Assembly (NCBI GenBank): GCA_027482185.1
Contig: JAIXWF010000021.1
Coordinates: 24,765 to 88,764 of the forward strand
Reading direction: 5' to 3'
DNA: 64,000 nt
From: Opitutaceae bacterium
Lineage (GTDB): Bacteria; Verrucomicrobiota; Verrucomicrobiia; Opitutales; Opitutaceae
Shown here: positions 42,528 to 50,807 of the stretch, in pieces
Numbering within the stretch: position 1 is the first letter of the stretch
Layout of the letters: the number at the start of each line of letters is the position of its first letter
Notes under the pieces: generated by a model
Seen by the model: the letters and a program-made list of their open reading frames with translations, nothing else
Told to the model about the DNA's origin: nothing
Database searches by the model: none
Position numbers and translations under genes: made by a program

Positions 42528-43442
42528 TCAGCGTTTGGGTTCTTGCGCGACATCTACGTCGAGACGACGGAACTCGTGGACCGTCGAGATTCGTCCAGAA
42601 CCGGTGCCGCGGGTAAGCAGCGAGCGAACGACGGCGTCCTGGAGGTGGCGTTCGACGGTTTGGCGGAGGGGACGGGCGCCAAGTTGGGGATGGAAGCCTT
42701 CACGGATCAGAAACTCGAGGACGTCGCCCGAAACCTGCAGGTCGAAACCCGCCGCGCCGAGGCGCGTGACTTCGGCGGCGAGGTGCAGGTTGGCAATCTC
42801 TCGCTGAACCGCGGGAGTCAGGCGTGCGAAGACGAGTTGATCGGGAATGCGGGCTAGGAGTTCGGGCCTGAGGACTTCGGCGACCCGGCGCAGTATTGCC
42901 TGTTCGACGCTCACGGGATTGGCGCGTGACATCCGCATCGCTTCAGCAGCACCCAGGTTCGATGTGAAAGCCACGTAGCTGCCCGTGAAGTCGATCACGT
43001 GACCGGAGGCGAGGGTGAGTCGGCCGGGGTCCAAAATCTGGATACACAGATCGAGGACCTTCGGATTTGCTTTTTCGATTTCGTCGAAGAGCCACACGCG
43101 AGGGGCGGGGCCGGCAGGACAGGCGAGGGCGCCCGAATCGGAGGGGCCGCCGAGTAGGCGCTCGATGGCGTCGTCGCGCTGAAATTCGGAGAGATCCAAG
43201 CGGCGGACGTGGCCGGGTCCGAACAGGTAGTCAGCGGCGAGAAGCACGAGCTCCGTCTTGCCTGTGCCGGTGGGACCGACGGCGAGGAAAGCGCCGCGCG
43301 GACGGTCGGGCCGGGCGAGGCCCAATTCCCCGCGGGTGAAGACGGCCGCAGCGCGGGTGATAACGTGGTCCTGCCCACGAAGGCGGGACCGGAGATGCAC
43401 TTCCAGTCCCCGCAGGCGTTCAAGCAGTGCGGCGTCAGGCAT
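42528..43442 (-). CDS. Half-length ClpA/ClpB-type AAA+ ATPase
   Basis: About 304 aa from the ATG at 43442. Walker A is VGPTGTGKTELVLLA, Walker B VWLFDEIEKANPKVLDL, then AFTSNLG (sensor 1), LRPELLARIPDQLVFARL, and HPQLGARPLRQTVERHL, the arginine-containing small domain of ClpB/ClpA D2. This is a single D2-type module: the N-domain and D1 are absent. Full-length Clp proteins have more than 700 residues. The gene overlaps the end of the RHH gene by 8 bases and is divergent from the secretion operon, so it may serve assembly or disassembly of the secretion machine or of the relaxosome. Its substrate is unknown. Confidence 0.8.
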   Translation of the reverse strand: MPDAALLERLRGLEVHLRSRLRGQDHVITRAAAVFTRGELGLARPDRPRGAFLAVGPTGTGKTELVLLAADYLFGPGHVRRLDLSEFQRDDAIERLLGGPSDSGALACPAGPAPRVWLFDEIEKANPKVLDLCIQILDPGRLTLASGHVIDFTGSYVAFTSNLGAAEAMRMSRANPVSVEQAILRRVAEVLRPELLARIPDQLVFARLTPAVQREIANLHLAAEVTRLGAAGFDLQVSGDVLEFLIREGFHPQLGARPLRQTVERHLQDAVVRSLLTRGTGSGRISTVHEFRRLDVDVAQEPKR

Positions 43443-43890
43443 CTTTTGGGGGATTCGAGCGTCGGGGGCGGCGGGGAAAATCACGAAGAAATCGTTCGAT
43501 TGCCGGGGCCCAAACCTCCGGCTTCGGGGCGGAGCGAAGGATGGCGCGGACGACGTAGGCCCGGTTCGCGGAGATCTGGTTGACCGCGAGTTCGGTAACG
43601 GCGCGGTCGAGTTTGGCGATCAGGCGGGCGGGCAGGTCCACTGTGGGGTTGCCGGCAATGTTGTCGGTTTCTCGGGGACCCGGTCGGGTGGAGTAGTTCC
43701 GGTGCAGCAGAATGGCGGATGCAAACATCTCTTTCTCAGAGGTGATTTCGATCAGAGCCCGGATGACGGTGCCGCGGCGAACAGGGACTCCGAGCTTGCG
43801 CAGGCCCACGGTCTGGAGGTCCAGAGCGGCGACGTCAGCGGGATAGAAGGAAAAGCTGACTTTGACCGGGTCGGGAGAGGCGAGAGCCAT
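43435..43890 (-). CDS. Tandem ribbon-helix-helix repressor of the secretion operon
   Basis: A 151-aa protein starting at the ATG at 43890; an in-frame ATG at 43902 lies within the operator and adds four residues. Two RHH-like segments are seen: VSFSFYPADVAALDLQTVGLRKLG..RGTVIRALIEI (about 10-48) and VDLPARLIAKLDRAVTELAVN..RAYVVRAILRSA (about 82-118). Tandem RHH proteins bind repeated half-sites. The large inverted repeat between this gene and the pilin gene (43898-43955) is the obvious target, and the same motif occurs at 181-225. It would autoregulate and control both transfer blocks. Regulation is inferred from motif sharing. Confidence 0.65.
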   Translation of the reverse strand: MALASPDPVKVSFSFYPADVAALDLQTVGLRKLGVPVRRGTVIRALIEITSEKEMFASAILLHRNYSTRPGPRETDNIAGNPTVDLPARLIAKLDRAVTELAVNQISANRAYVVRAILRSAPKPEVWAPAIERFLRDFPRRPRRSNPPKDA

Positions 43891-43897
43891 ACGCAAT

Positions 43898-43955
43898 CCC
43901 ATAAACCCATACGAAAACCGTTGACAAGGCCTAATAAATCGTATGGGTTTATGGG
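43898..43955. promoter_or_regulatory. Large inverted repeat between RHH gene and secretion operon
   Basis: CCCATAAACCCATACGA (43898-43914) and its exact reverse complement TCGTATGGGTTTATGGG (43939-43955) are separated by 24 bases containing TTGACA (43921-43926), a -35-like hexamer for the rightward operon. Each arm holds two direct CCCATA half-sites. The right arm ends four bases before the pilin ATG at 43959, and the left arm covers the region just upstream of the RHH gene. A repressor binding both arms would block both promoters. Confidence 0.7.
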
Positions 43956-43958
43956 TAG

Positions 43959-44246
43959 ATGAGCGGCATTCCCAGCAGGCACCTTGCGGAGGTCTTCGCG
44001 CCGGCAGTCGGGCAGATCCAGCAGTTGAAGGACGGCTTCGGCCTGGCACTCGCGGTCCTCTTCATGTTCGGGTTCTTCTGGGGCGTCATCAAGATCTGGT
44101 CCGGGGCCAACGCGATCAGTAAGGGCGACCCGGACGGCAAGGCCGGGATCGTCGCCGGCATCATCATCGCGGCGGCGGCGACGATCATGGGGGCCCTGTT
44201 TTCGATCTTCGGGCTCCAGGACGCCGTAATCACTCCGCGGTTCTGA
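43959..44246 (+). CDS. VirB2/TrbC-like pilin subunit
   Basis: A 95-aa protein. Two hydrophobic segments (LALAVLFMFGFFWGVIKIW at about 28-46; IVAGIIIAAAATIMGALFSIFG at about 64-85) are joined by a short polar loop SGANAISKGDPDGKA, the layout of VirB2/TrbC pilins after signal removal. No long N-terminal signal peptide is visible. It is the first gene of the operon, directly behind the operator. It probably forms the conjugative pilus or an inner-membrane channel ring. Confidence 0.65.
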   Translation: MSGIPSRHLAEVFAPAVGQIQQLKDGFGLALAVLFMFGFFWGVIKIWSGANAISKGDPDGKAGIVAGIIIAAAATIMGALFSIFGLQDAVITPRF

Positions 44247-44248
44247 CC

Positions 44249-44572
44249 ATGACCGAACTTCGGCAGACCGAAACCAACGCGGCGGACGACTCGTCCGGAA
44301 GGGCCTTCGGCCTCGACGGCAACCTGTATCTTCCGGTGTTGGTGGCGTCGGTGGTCGGGTTGGGGATCTTTGCAATTTTGGGCTATGGACTCCGGGTCGG
44401 CTGGACCGTGGCGGGGCTGGCGGCCGGAGTCCCATGGGCGGCGGTTTTGGCGTGGGTACTTGGACTCAAACAGGGTCGGCCGGCAGGGTATGATCGGGAT
44501 GTCGTCGATCAGCTGTTGGGCGGGGGCAACTTCACCCGGCCGAACCGGGAAGCGGGGAGGCAAAACTCATGA
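44249..44572 (+). CDS. VirB3/TrbD-like membrane protein
   Basis: A 107-aa protein with two adjacent hydrophobic segments (about 30-47 and 52-72), a charged N-terminus and a soluble end. VirB3 lies between VirB2 and VirB4 in nearly all T4SS operons, often even fused to VirB4, and has this size. Assignment rests on order and topology. Its stop overlaps the VirB4 start by four bases. Confidence 0.55.
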   Translation: MTELRQTETNAADDSSGRAFGLDGNLYLPVLVASVVGLGIFAILGYGLRVGWTVAGLAAGVPWAAVLAWVLGLKQGRPAGYDRDVVDQLLGGGNFTRPNREAGRQNS

Positions 44573-47190
44573 AGCCGCATGATCGCGCCCCGGACGGCTG
44601 GTTCCGGGATGGCATGATTCTGTATGGGTTTCCGGAACGTGGCGGGCTCGCCGTGAAGGGCTTTTGGATCGAGCCTCCGGATGTACGGGGAGCGAGCTTT
44701 GCGACCTTGAATACCCTGCAGGACCGGATTCGGGGCCTGCTGGCCTTGGTGACTCCGGGACGGCGGCTGCAGGTCCAGTGGTCCTGTGATTCCGACTACA
44801 GGCGGGAACTCGCCGCATATCGGAACGCGACGGATCTAGTCGCAATTCCCGCGGTGCGGGCCGTGCGGGAGGAGCGGTTCCGGAGGTACTGGACCCGGAT
44901 GGAAGCGAGGCTCCTGCGGCGGGAACGGTTAGCGGTGTACCTCGCAGTGGAAGTGGGCGAGTCGGCGGGAAATCTGCGGCTCCCAGGCGGGCTGCGGGAA
45001 CACTATGCGGCGGTCTTGGGCGCGATGGCGCAGCAGTTCGAGGACTTTGCGGGGACGGTGCGGACGGTCTTTGCGGGGGAGGCCGAAGTGCGGCCGATGG
45101 ACGATGCCGCGCACTGCACGGCGGTACGGGATTTTCTGAATCCGAGCTTGGCAGGTTGGGTCGGGCGGACGGTGCCGGACTGTGATCCGGAGCTGACAAT
45201 ACAAGAGCAGTGCTGGCTCGGGGAGGGCGTGGGGCAAAGCGACGGGGGATTCTACTTGGACGGCAACTATCATGCAGTGCTGACGCTCGCCCGGTGGCCG
45301 CAGCGGACCCGGCCGGGCATGATCACGCAGCTGACCGGCCTGCCGTTTCTGGATTACCGGATCACGGTGAACCTGACGCCGGGACTGGCGCAGGGAGAAA
45401 TCCGCCGGGAGGAGCGCGCGATCGAGCGGCTGACGGGCGAATACGCCGACCGGCGGCGGCATTCGCTGGCGGTCGCGGTGCGGAAGAAGGAGCGCAAGGT
45501 CGAGAATCTGGCGGGCGGATTCGTGCGGCCGTTCGACGTGGGCTATGTGATCCGGCTCTGGGCGCCGAGCCATGAAGCGCTGAGGGAAAAGGTCGCGGCG
45601 ATGCAGGCGGCGATTCACGCGCTCGACGGAGCGCAATACTTCGAGTGCGCGGTGCCGACGACCGCTCGAAAGTTGTTTTTCGCGACGTGGCCGGGATGGA
45701 CGCACTCTTCGTACCGATTCCGGAACCTGTACGCGGAGGACAGCTACTTGGCGGACCTGCTGCCGTTTTCGGCTACGTTCACCGGGGTCTTGGACCGGGC
45801 GGAGGCGATCTATGACGGCAGCCACCGCAATCTCGTGGGTGTGGCCACGGAACTGAGAGGCTCGCCGCAGCATGCGGTCCTCCTCGGCATGACCGGAGCG
45901 GGGAAGTCGGCGGCGATGCACGACCTTCTCATGCAGACCGGAGGTGCGTTCGCGTACACGGTGATTGTGGAAGAAGGGCTGTCGTACCGGCGCTTCACAG
46001 AAACCATGGGTGCGCAGCCGTTGATCGTGCATCCAGATGCGGCGTTCACTCTCAACTATCTGGATACGCAGGGACTCCCGCTCACGCAGTTGCACCTCGC
46101 GAGTGCCGTGGCGCTGCTCACGCGGATGGTGGGTGTGCCTGAGAGCGAGGAGCAACTCGCGCTGCGGGGCGCTCAATTGACCGCGTATCTGCTGCAGCTG
46201 TACCAGGACGCATTTCAGGACTGGGCGCGGCGGTGGCCTGAGCGGGCGGCGGAAGCGGCGCGGCTCGCTTGTGCGGTGCACCGCTGGCGGGAGCGGATGC
46301 CGGCCGGGGCGACACCGTTGGAAACGTTCGCGGAGGTGCGGGATGGCCGAGCCCGCGGTGAGGCCGATGTGCTGGAATTCTGGGCCAAGATCGGGGAGTC
46401 CGAGGTGACTGCGTTTGCGCAGGATCCGGCGACCGCGCGCCTCGTGGCGCAGACGGCGTGTGCCCTGTTTGCGCCGGAGGACCAGCCCACACACGGAGCG
46501 CTGGTTGACTTGCTCGCGTTCGCGAGGTTGCCCGAGCATCCGAAGGCGGAGATCGACCGGTTGGCGACGCTGCTCCGGGCGTGGGGCGCCGATGGTGCGT
46601 ACGGCCGGATGTTCGACGGGGTCACCACTGTGACGTTGGGCGGAAAGGTGGCGCACTTCGAATTGGGGTTCGTGCCCGAGCAAGCGGTGGAATTGAAGGC
46701 GGCGGCGGGGCTGCTCATTTCCGGATTCGCGCGGCAGCGGATTCTGGCGCTACCGCGGGCGGAGCGGAAGCGAATCGTCTTCGAGGAGGTGGCGCGGTTC
46801 CTCGATGTTCCCGGCGGCGACCGGATCGTGGCGGAGAGTTACGCCCAATTGCGGAAGTTCAATTGCTGGGCTGTGAGCGTGGTGCAGCAGTACGCCAAAT
46901 TCAAAGAGGCGCGGGTGCGGCCCGCGGTCATCGGGAATGCGAAACAGTTTTTCCTGATGCGGCAGTCGGACCGGAGCGATGTCGCGGACCTTGCGGCCGC
47001 GATCGGTCTCCCGGAAAGCGCCGCGGAGGCGATCCAGCGGTACCCGCTGCCCGAGCAGCAGCCGGACGGAGAACGGTTTTCGTCGCTGTGTTATTTCTCG
47101 CCGACGGCGCAGCCGCCCCAGTGCGGCACCCTGCGGCATATCGAACCCAAAACGGAGGAGGCGAACCATGATCGGCCGGCTGTTGCTTAG
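44569..47190 (+). CDS. virB4: VirB4/TraC-type T4SS ATPase
   Basis: An 873-aa protein. Walker A is GMTGAGKSAAMHDLLMQ near residue 440. The later region KRIVFEEVARFLDVPGGDRI (near 740) holds the Walker B, with FEE instead of the usual DE pair. It is followed by WAVSVVQQYAKFKE and NAKQFFLMRQSD, which match the conserved VirB4 end. The N-terminal 400 residues are the family's N-domain with little conservation. VirB4 is the one ATPase present in all T4SSs and drives pilus and channel assembly. The length fits the TraC branch (about 850). Confidence 0.92.
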   Translation: MKPHDRAPDGWFRDGMILYGFPERGGLAVKGFWIEPPDVRGASFATLNTLQDRIRGLLALVTPGRRLQVQWSCDSDYRRELAAYRNATDLVAIPAVRAVREERFRRYWTRMEARLLRRERLAVYLAVEVGESAGNLRLPGGLREHYAAVLGAMAQQFEDFAGTVRTVFAGEAEVRPMDDAAHCTAVRDFLNPSLAGWVGRTVPDCDPELTIQEQCWLGEGVGQSDGGFYLDGNYHAVLTLARWPQRTRPGMITQLTGLPFLDYRITVNLTPGLAQGEIRREERAIERLTGEYADRRRHSLAVAVRKKERKVENLAGGFVRPFDVGYVIRLWAPSHEALREKVAAMQAAIHALDGAQYFECAVPTTARKLFFATWPGWTHSSYRFRNLYAEDSYLADLLPFSATFTGVLDRAEAIYDGSHRNLVGVATELRGSPQHAVLLGMTGAGKSAAMHDLLMQTGGAFAYTVIVEEGLSYRRFTETMGAQPLIVHPDAAFTLNYLDTQGLPLTQLHLASAVALLTRMVGVPESEEQLALRGAQLTAYLLQLYQDAFQDWARRWPERAAEAARLACAVHRWRERMPAGATPLETFAEVRDGRARGEADVLEFWAKIGESEVTAFAQDPATARLVAQTACALFAPEDQPTHGALVDLLAFARLPEHPKAEIDRLATLLRAWGADGAYGRMFDGVTTVTLGGKVAHFELGFVPEQAVELKAAAGLLISGFARQRILALPRAERKRIVFEEVARFLDVPGGDRIVAESYAQLRKFNCWAVSVVQQYAKFKEARVRPAVIGNAKQFFLMRQSDRSDVADLAAAIGLPESAAEAIQRYPLPEQQPDGERFSSLCYFSPTAQPPQCGTLRHIEPKTEEANHDRPAVA

Positions 47191-47416
47191 TGCGGCATTG
47201 ATGGGGTGCGGCGGATGCGCAGGCGTGCGGCGCGCACCGGTTGCGGAGACCGAGAATCCCGCGGCGCGGGAACGTTTCCGGGCGATCCAGGCCGCGGAGC
47301 GGCCGGTGGCGCCGGCGGAATTCGAGGTGGTTTCATTGGTGCGGCCGGCGCGGACAGAGAACGGCATTCAGCGGGAAGAGGGCACGGATCAGGTGCGCAT
47401 TTTGCGGCAGCCATGA
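47168..47416 (+). CDS. Small lipoprotein, VirB7-like position
   Basis: An 82-aa protein starting at the ATG at 47168, overlapping the VirB4 end by 23 bases. A lipobox LMGCGGC (Cys14 or Cys17) follows a short hydrophobic stretch. The mature part is charged (ARERFRAIQAAERPV...). VirB7 lipoproteins stabilise the outer-membrane core complex with VirB9/VirB10, which are encoded further on. Sequence gives no direct family match. Confidence 0.6.
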   Translation: MIGRLLLSAALMGCGGCAGVRRAPVAETENPAARERFRAIQAAERPVAPAEFEVVSLVRPARTENGIQREEGTDQVRILRQP

Positions 47417-48225
47417 AACGGCTCGTACTGATTTTCCTCGGGACCGCGGCGGCGTTGTCCGGACAGTGGATTGTCCACGATCCGGCAAATACGGCGGTCA
47501 ATGCGGCGATCCAGTCGGCGCAGGCGGCGCAGCATCTGGAAACGATGCGGCAGTGGGCGGCGCAGCTGGAGGGACTCAATCGGCAATTGCGCCAACTCGA
47601 GGATCAGTTGGCCGAGCAGCGGAGAATCCGAGAGGTGATCGGTGAACCGACGGCGGCGGGAGCGAAGTTCGCCCTGGATCGACTGGCTCCGGGGGAGCTT
47701 GCGCGCACGTACGGCGACACCCTCGCGGTGATGCGGCGGCTCGCGGATGCGACTGCTTCGTTGCGGCGGACGGCGGAAGGGATCTATGCCGGGCTCGAGG
47801 ATCGGACCTCGCTCGGGCGTTCGTTTGAGCGGAAGGCGGAGCCGTACCGGCGATACGCCGTGGTGGAGCAGCAGGCCGAGGCGGCGGAGCGAACCGCGGT
47901 GGCGACGTCGGCCCGGCAGACGGAATTGCAGGCGGATTTGGCGGCGACCCTCGGGGCGGTGAAGAGCGCATCGACGCAGGCCGAGGTCGACAAATTACAG
48001 GTCAAGGTGGCGGCTTTGAACGGCCAGTTGGCGGTGGCGGCGGCGCATCGGCGGGACGAGGCCGACAAGCTCGCGGCGCAGCAGATCCGGAACGAGAATC
48101 AGGCGGCGAAGGAGCGTCAGGATCTCTTGGAGCGCCAGATCGCCGAGGAGCGGCATTCGCTCGGGATCATCAACACGTGGCAGCGCAGTCTCCGGCTGAC
48201 GGCCGGCACGTACACGCGCCCATGA
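47413..48225 (+). CDS. VirB5/TrbJ-like secreted coiled-coil protein
   Basis: A 270-aa protein with a signal peptide ending LSGQW (about residue 18). Then come the helical stretch NTAVNAAIQSAQAAQHLETMRQWAAQLEGLNRQLRQLEDQ and a second half of long Ala/Glu/Arg helices. The beginning DPANTAVN..QAAQ resembles TrbJ and VirB5, minor pilus components that sit at the tip or in the periplasm. The start codon overlaps the previous stop (ATGA). Confidence 0.7.
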   Translation: MKRLVLIFLGTAAALSGQWIVHDPANTAVNAAIQSAQAAQHLETMRQWAAQLEGLNRQLRQLEDQLAEQRRIREVIGEPTAAGAKFALDRLAPGELARTYGDTLAVMRRLADATASLRRTAEGIYAGLEDRTSLGRSFERKAEPYRRYAVVEQQAEAAERTAVATSARQTELQADLAATLGAVKSASTQAEVDKLQVKVAALNGQLAVAAAHRRDEADKLAAQQIRNENQAAKERQDLLERQIAEERHSLGIINTWQRSLRLTAGTYTRP

Positions 48226-48416
48226 ATCTGATGACGGTCTTTTGGTCCATGGCCGCGGCATGGTGGCAATCCGGGCGCGGCCGGATTCCGGCCGGCGGGC
48301 GACGCTCGAATGGAGGCCGGCCAGTGCGCCGGGGTATCGCTCCCGGTCGGAGCGAGGCGTGGGCGCGCCTCCGGCGCGAGGAGGAGCGGCAGCGGCCGCA
48401 GGAGGGACGCAACTGA
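48222..48416 (+). CDS. Small operon protein between VirB5- and VirB6-like genes
   Basis: A 64-aa frame whose ATG overlaps the VirB5 stop and whose TGA overlaps the VirB6 ATG, so its reading frame is kept in register by both neighbours. A short hydrophobic start (MTVFWSMAAAWWQ) is followed by an Arg/Gly-rich tail. It may be a membrane peptide such as TrbK-like entry-exclusion or VirB7-like factors, or only a translational bridge. Reality is supported by the double overlap, not by homology. Confidence 0.45.
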   Translation: MNLMTVFWSMAAAWWQSGRGRIPAGGRRSNGGRPVRRGIAPGRSEAWARLRREEERQRPQEGRN

Positions 48417-49369
48417 TGGAAAACTTCGCTCCAGGTCTGCGCGAGGCGATCGTCGGACTCACCGAGGCGCTGCGCTTCGTGGTCTACTTTGTCGCCGTGG
48501 TGGGGCTCATGCTCCAGGTCCAACGGGCCCGGAGCGACATGGAGAGTCTGGTCCGGCCGATTGTCCGCTGCGTGCTGGTGGTCGGGATCGTGGCGACGTT
48601 GCCGCACTGGTTTGCGTTCACGGAGCGGATGTTTCTGGGCGTCGCGGACACGGTGAACGCCGGGTACACGGAGCACCCGATGCAGGCGGCGACACTCCTG
48701 CGGGACAGTGTCGCGGAGAACCCCGACGAGTTCAGTCTGCGCCGGGTCGGGGAGTCGATCTACCGGGCGACCCTGTGGGCGGCGGCGAAACTCGTCGTCT
48801 TGGTGGCGAGCCTACTGCAGCTGCCGTTTTTGCTCCTGCAGTACCTACTGAAGCTTTTGTGCTACCTGTTTCTGCCGGTCGCGCTGGGCCTCTTTCTCGT
48901 GCCGTCGCTTTCATCATTGGGCGTGCGGTACGTGCAGCAGACCCTCGCGGTGCTGGCGTGGCCGGTCGGCTTCGCGGTGACAGAGCTTGTCGCGTATCAT
49001 CTGCTCACGGCCTACCAGCAGAATCTCGCGGCGGCGTACGGGCTCACGGCGGGCGAAATCGATGCGGCCTCGTTTGCGAGTCTGCTCGGCGGACTCTTGG
49101 CGGCGCTTTGGCTGATCCTCGGGACCTTGGGGACGCCGTTTCTGATGCAGGCGTTGATTTGCTCCGGTTCGCCCTTGTCGGCGGGCGGGCAGGCGGGGCT
49201 GCAACAGGCGTATTCCGTCCAGCAGGTCGCCTGGATGGTGAAGTCTTTGAAGACGGGTGGGGCGCTCCTGCCGGCGGCAGCTGCCCGGAGCGGCGGCACT
49301 ATGCCGGCGCCTCCGCCCGCGGGACCGACAGGAGCCGGTCCGTTGCCCACTTCGCACACCACCATCTGA
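48416..49369 (+). CDS. VirB6/TrbL-like polytopic membrane protein
   Basis: A 317-aa protein with about six hydrophobic segments (ALRFVVYFVAVVGLMLQV; VLVVGIVATLPHWFAF; LVVLVASLLQLPFLLLQYLLKLLCYLFLPVALGLFLVP; LAVLAWPVGFAVTELVAYHLL; LLGGLLAALWLILGTLGTPFL). Then comes a Gly/Ala/Pro-rich end. The longest hydrophobic region and its place between VirB5 and VirB8 fit VirB6, the inner-membrane channel subunit. The start overlaps the previous stop by one base. Confidence 0.75.
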   Translation: MENFAPGLREAIVGLTEALRFVVYFVAVVGLMLQVQRARSDMESLVRPIVRCVLVVGIVATLPHWFAFTERMFLGVADTVNAGYTEHPMQAATLLRDSVAENPDEFSLRRVGESIYRATLWAAAKLVVLVASLLQLPFLLLQYLLKLLCYLFLPVALGLFLVPSLSSLGVRYVQQTLAVLAWPVGFAVTELVAYHLLTAYQQNLAAAYGLTAGEIDAASFASLLGGLLAALWLILGTLGTPFLMQALICSGSPLSAGGQAGLQQAYSVQQVAWMVKSLKTGGALLPAAAARSGGTMPAPPPAGPTGAGPLPTSHTTI

Positions 49370-50022
49370 TGAATCCGACTGCACTCAGGGAAACTCCCGT
49401 GACGCCGGGCAAGGTGACGTTGCCGGGCCGGCGCCGCCGGCCGCTCGATCTGTTTGTGGATCCCGCCTGGGCGGCGCGGCTCTGGTTCATGGTCGCCGCA
49501 GGGGCGGCGGGACTGGCGGCGCTGCAACCCTACCTGCTGGTGCGAGCCTACCGGACCGAGGAGCGGGTCGTGATCCTCGACGGGGCGGGTACGTTTCATG
49601 TCAGTCCGTTGTTGGGCTTCGAGGACGCCGGGAAGCTGCACGAGCAGCACGGGCTCCTCGCGTGCCTCGCCCTCTTGCAACGGAACCCGGCCGGATTCGA
49701 TCAGCCTGAGCTGTTGGAGAAACTGTTTCTGCCGGAGGCGCTCGCCCAGGCTAAAACCGATTGGGCGAAGCATGCGGAGGAATTTGCCCGGAAGCGCCTG
49801 CACCAAAAGGCCGAGGTCATGAAACTCACCGTCCTCGAAACGCGCGAGCGCGTCGTGCTCGTGCAGGCCGAGGGCCAACTGATCCGGACGGGCTCCGTCG
49901 GTCAGCAGACATTCACCGAGGCTCCGGCCTTCACCGCGCGATTCACGTTCGCGCGCAACCCCGATTTGGCGGCCAACGGCCGCCTGCCCCTTGCCGTATG
50001 GAACTACGAACTCTCCTTTTGA
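49369..50022 (+). CDS. VirB8/TraE-like inner-membrane protein
   Basis: A 217-aa protein. A basic cytoplasmic start (GRRRRPLDLFVDP) is followed by one membrane helix (WFMVAAGAAGLAALQPYLLV, about 39-58) and a periplasmic domain with a TraE/VirB8-like alternation of strands and helices. The segment LEKLFLPEALAQAKTDWAKHAEEFARKRLHQ is the helix pair that forms the VirB8 dimer surface. VirB8 nucleates the inner-membrane complex. The ATG overlaps the VirB6 TGA. Confidence 0.65.
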   Translation: MNPTALRETPVTPGKVTLPGRRRRPLDLFVDPAWAARLWFMVAAGAAGLAALQPYLLVRAYRTEERVVILDGAGTFHVSPLLGFEDAGKLHEQHGLLACLALLQRNPAGFDQPELLEKLFLPEALAQAKTDWAKHAEEFARKRLHQKAEVMKLTVLETRERVVLVQAEGQLIRTGSVGQQTFTEAPAFTARFTFARNPDLAANGRLPLAVWNYELSF

Positions 50023-50807
50023 TGGTCGCAGCTGCGTCCGCTGCCGGCGCCGCGCCGGTGCAGCGTTATCCGCTCGATGCCCGGTCGGTGTACACGGTGC
50101 GCGTCGGCACCGGGGCGCCGACAACCGTGATGTTCCCCGGGCCAGTGGCGGCGCTCGACGGGGCGGGATTGTCGGCCAAGTCCGAGGATGCGCCGCCGGT
50201 CCTGCTGTCGCATCGCGAGGGCGAAACGTATTTTTCGGTGCGGGCGCTGCGGCCCGATGCGGAAGCGGCCGCGAACGTGGTCTTCCGGGACCGCGTGTAC
50301 GCGTTAGTCTTCACGGCGGCGGCGGAGCCGGACCGGACGGTGACTTTCTATGAACCGACGGGGGAAGTGACGAAGGCGGGCCGGCGTCGGCCCGAGCGGC
50401 TTTTGGCGCTACTCGATCAGGCGAAGCGGCACGCGGAAATCGCGGCGCAGTATCCCGCGCTCGCGCAGCGGATCGAGCGGGGCGAACCCGCCGCCGCGGG
50501 CGGGCGCGGTCCGGTCACGGCCTTCTTCGAGGAGGTGCTCCGGTTTGCGGACGAGGATGCGCTGGTTTTCCGCGTGCGGGTGGAGAACCGCGGTCCCGCG
50601 GTCCGGTTCGAGCCGGCGCAGCTCGGCATTCGGATTGCGGATACGGTCTTCCCGGCGGCGTTGACGGATGCGGCCGGTCTCCTCCCGGAGGGACGCGCGG
50701 TGCGTTTTCAGGTGGTCATTGTGGGCAACCCGGATGGATCGCGGGCGGATCTGTCGGTCCGGAACACGTTCACGCTGGCCCTGCCGGCGTTCTCCCAGGG
50801 CAAATGA
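49998..50807 (+). CDS. VirB9/TraK-like outer-membrane core component
   Basis: A 269-aa protein. ATG 49998 gives a good signal peptide (MELRTLLLMVAAASAAGA) and a 25-base overlap with the previous gene; the ATG at 50022, with the usual TGATG overlap, would cut it off and is less likely. The mature protein starts APVQRYPLDARSVYTVRVGTGAPTTVMFPGPVAAL, the beta-rich N-domain of VirB9/TrbG/TraK, which begins with this kind of strand. The C-terminal third (RGPVTAFFEEVLRFADEDALVFRVRVENRGPAVRF) may replace the usual VirB7-binding domain. Function is inferred from position before VirB10. Confidence 0.65.
   Translation: MELRTLLLMVAAASAAGAAPVQRYPLDARSVYTVRVGTGAPTTVMFPGPVAALDGAGLSAKSEDAPPVLLSHREGETYFSVRALRPDAEAAANVVFRDRVYALVFTAAAEPDRTVTFYEPTGEVTKAGRRRPERLLALLDQAKRHAEIAAQYPALAQRIERGEPAAAGGRGPVTAFFEEVLRFADEDALVFRVRVENRGPAVRFEPAQLGIRIADTVFPAALTDAAGLLPEGRAVRFQVVIVGNPDGSRADLSVRNTFTLALPAFSQGK

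Noticed and set aside
44929..46683. 584-aa frame on the minus strand
   Set aside because: Antisense to virB4, which has Walker motifs and operon overlaps.
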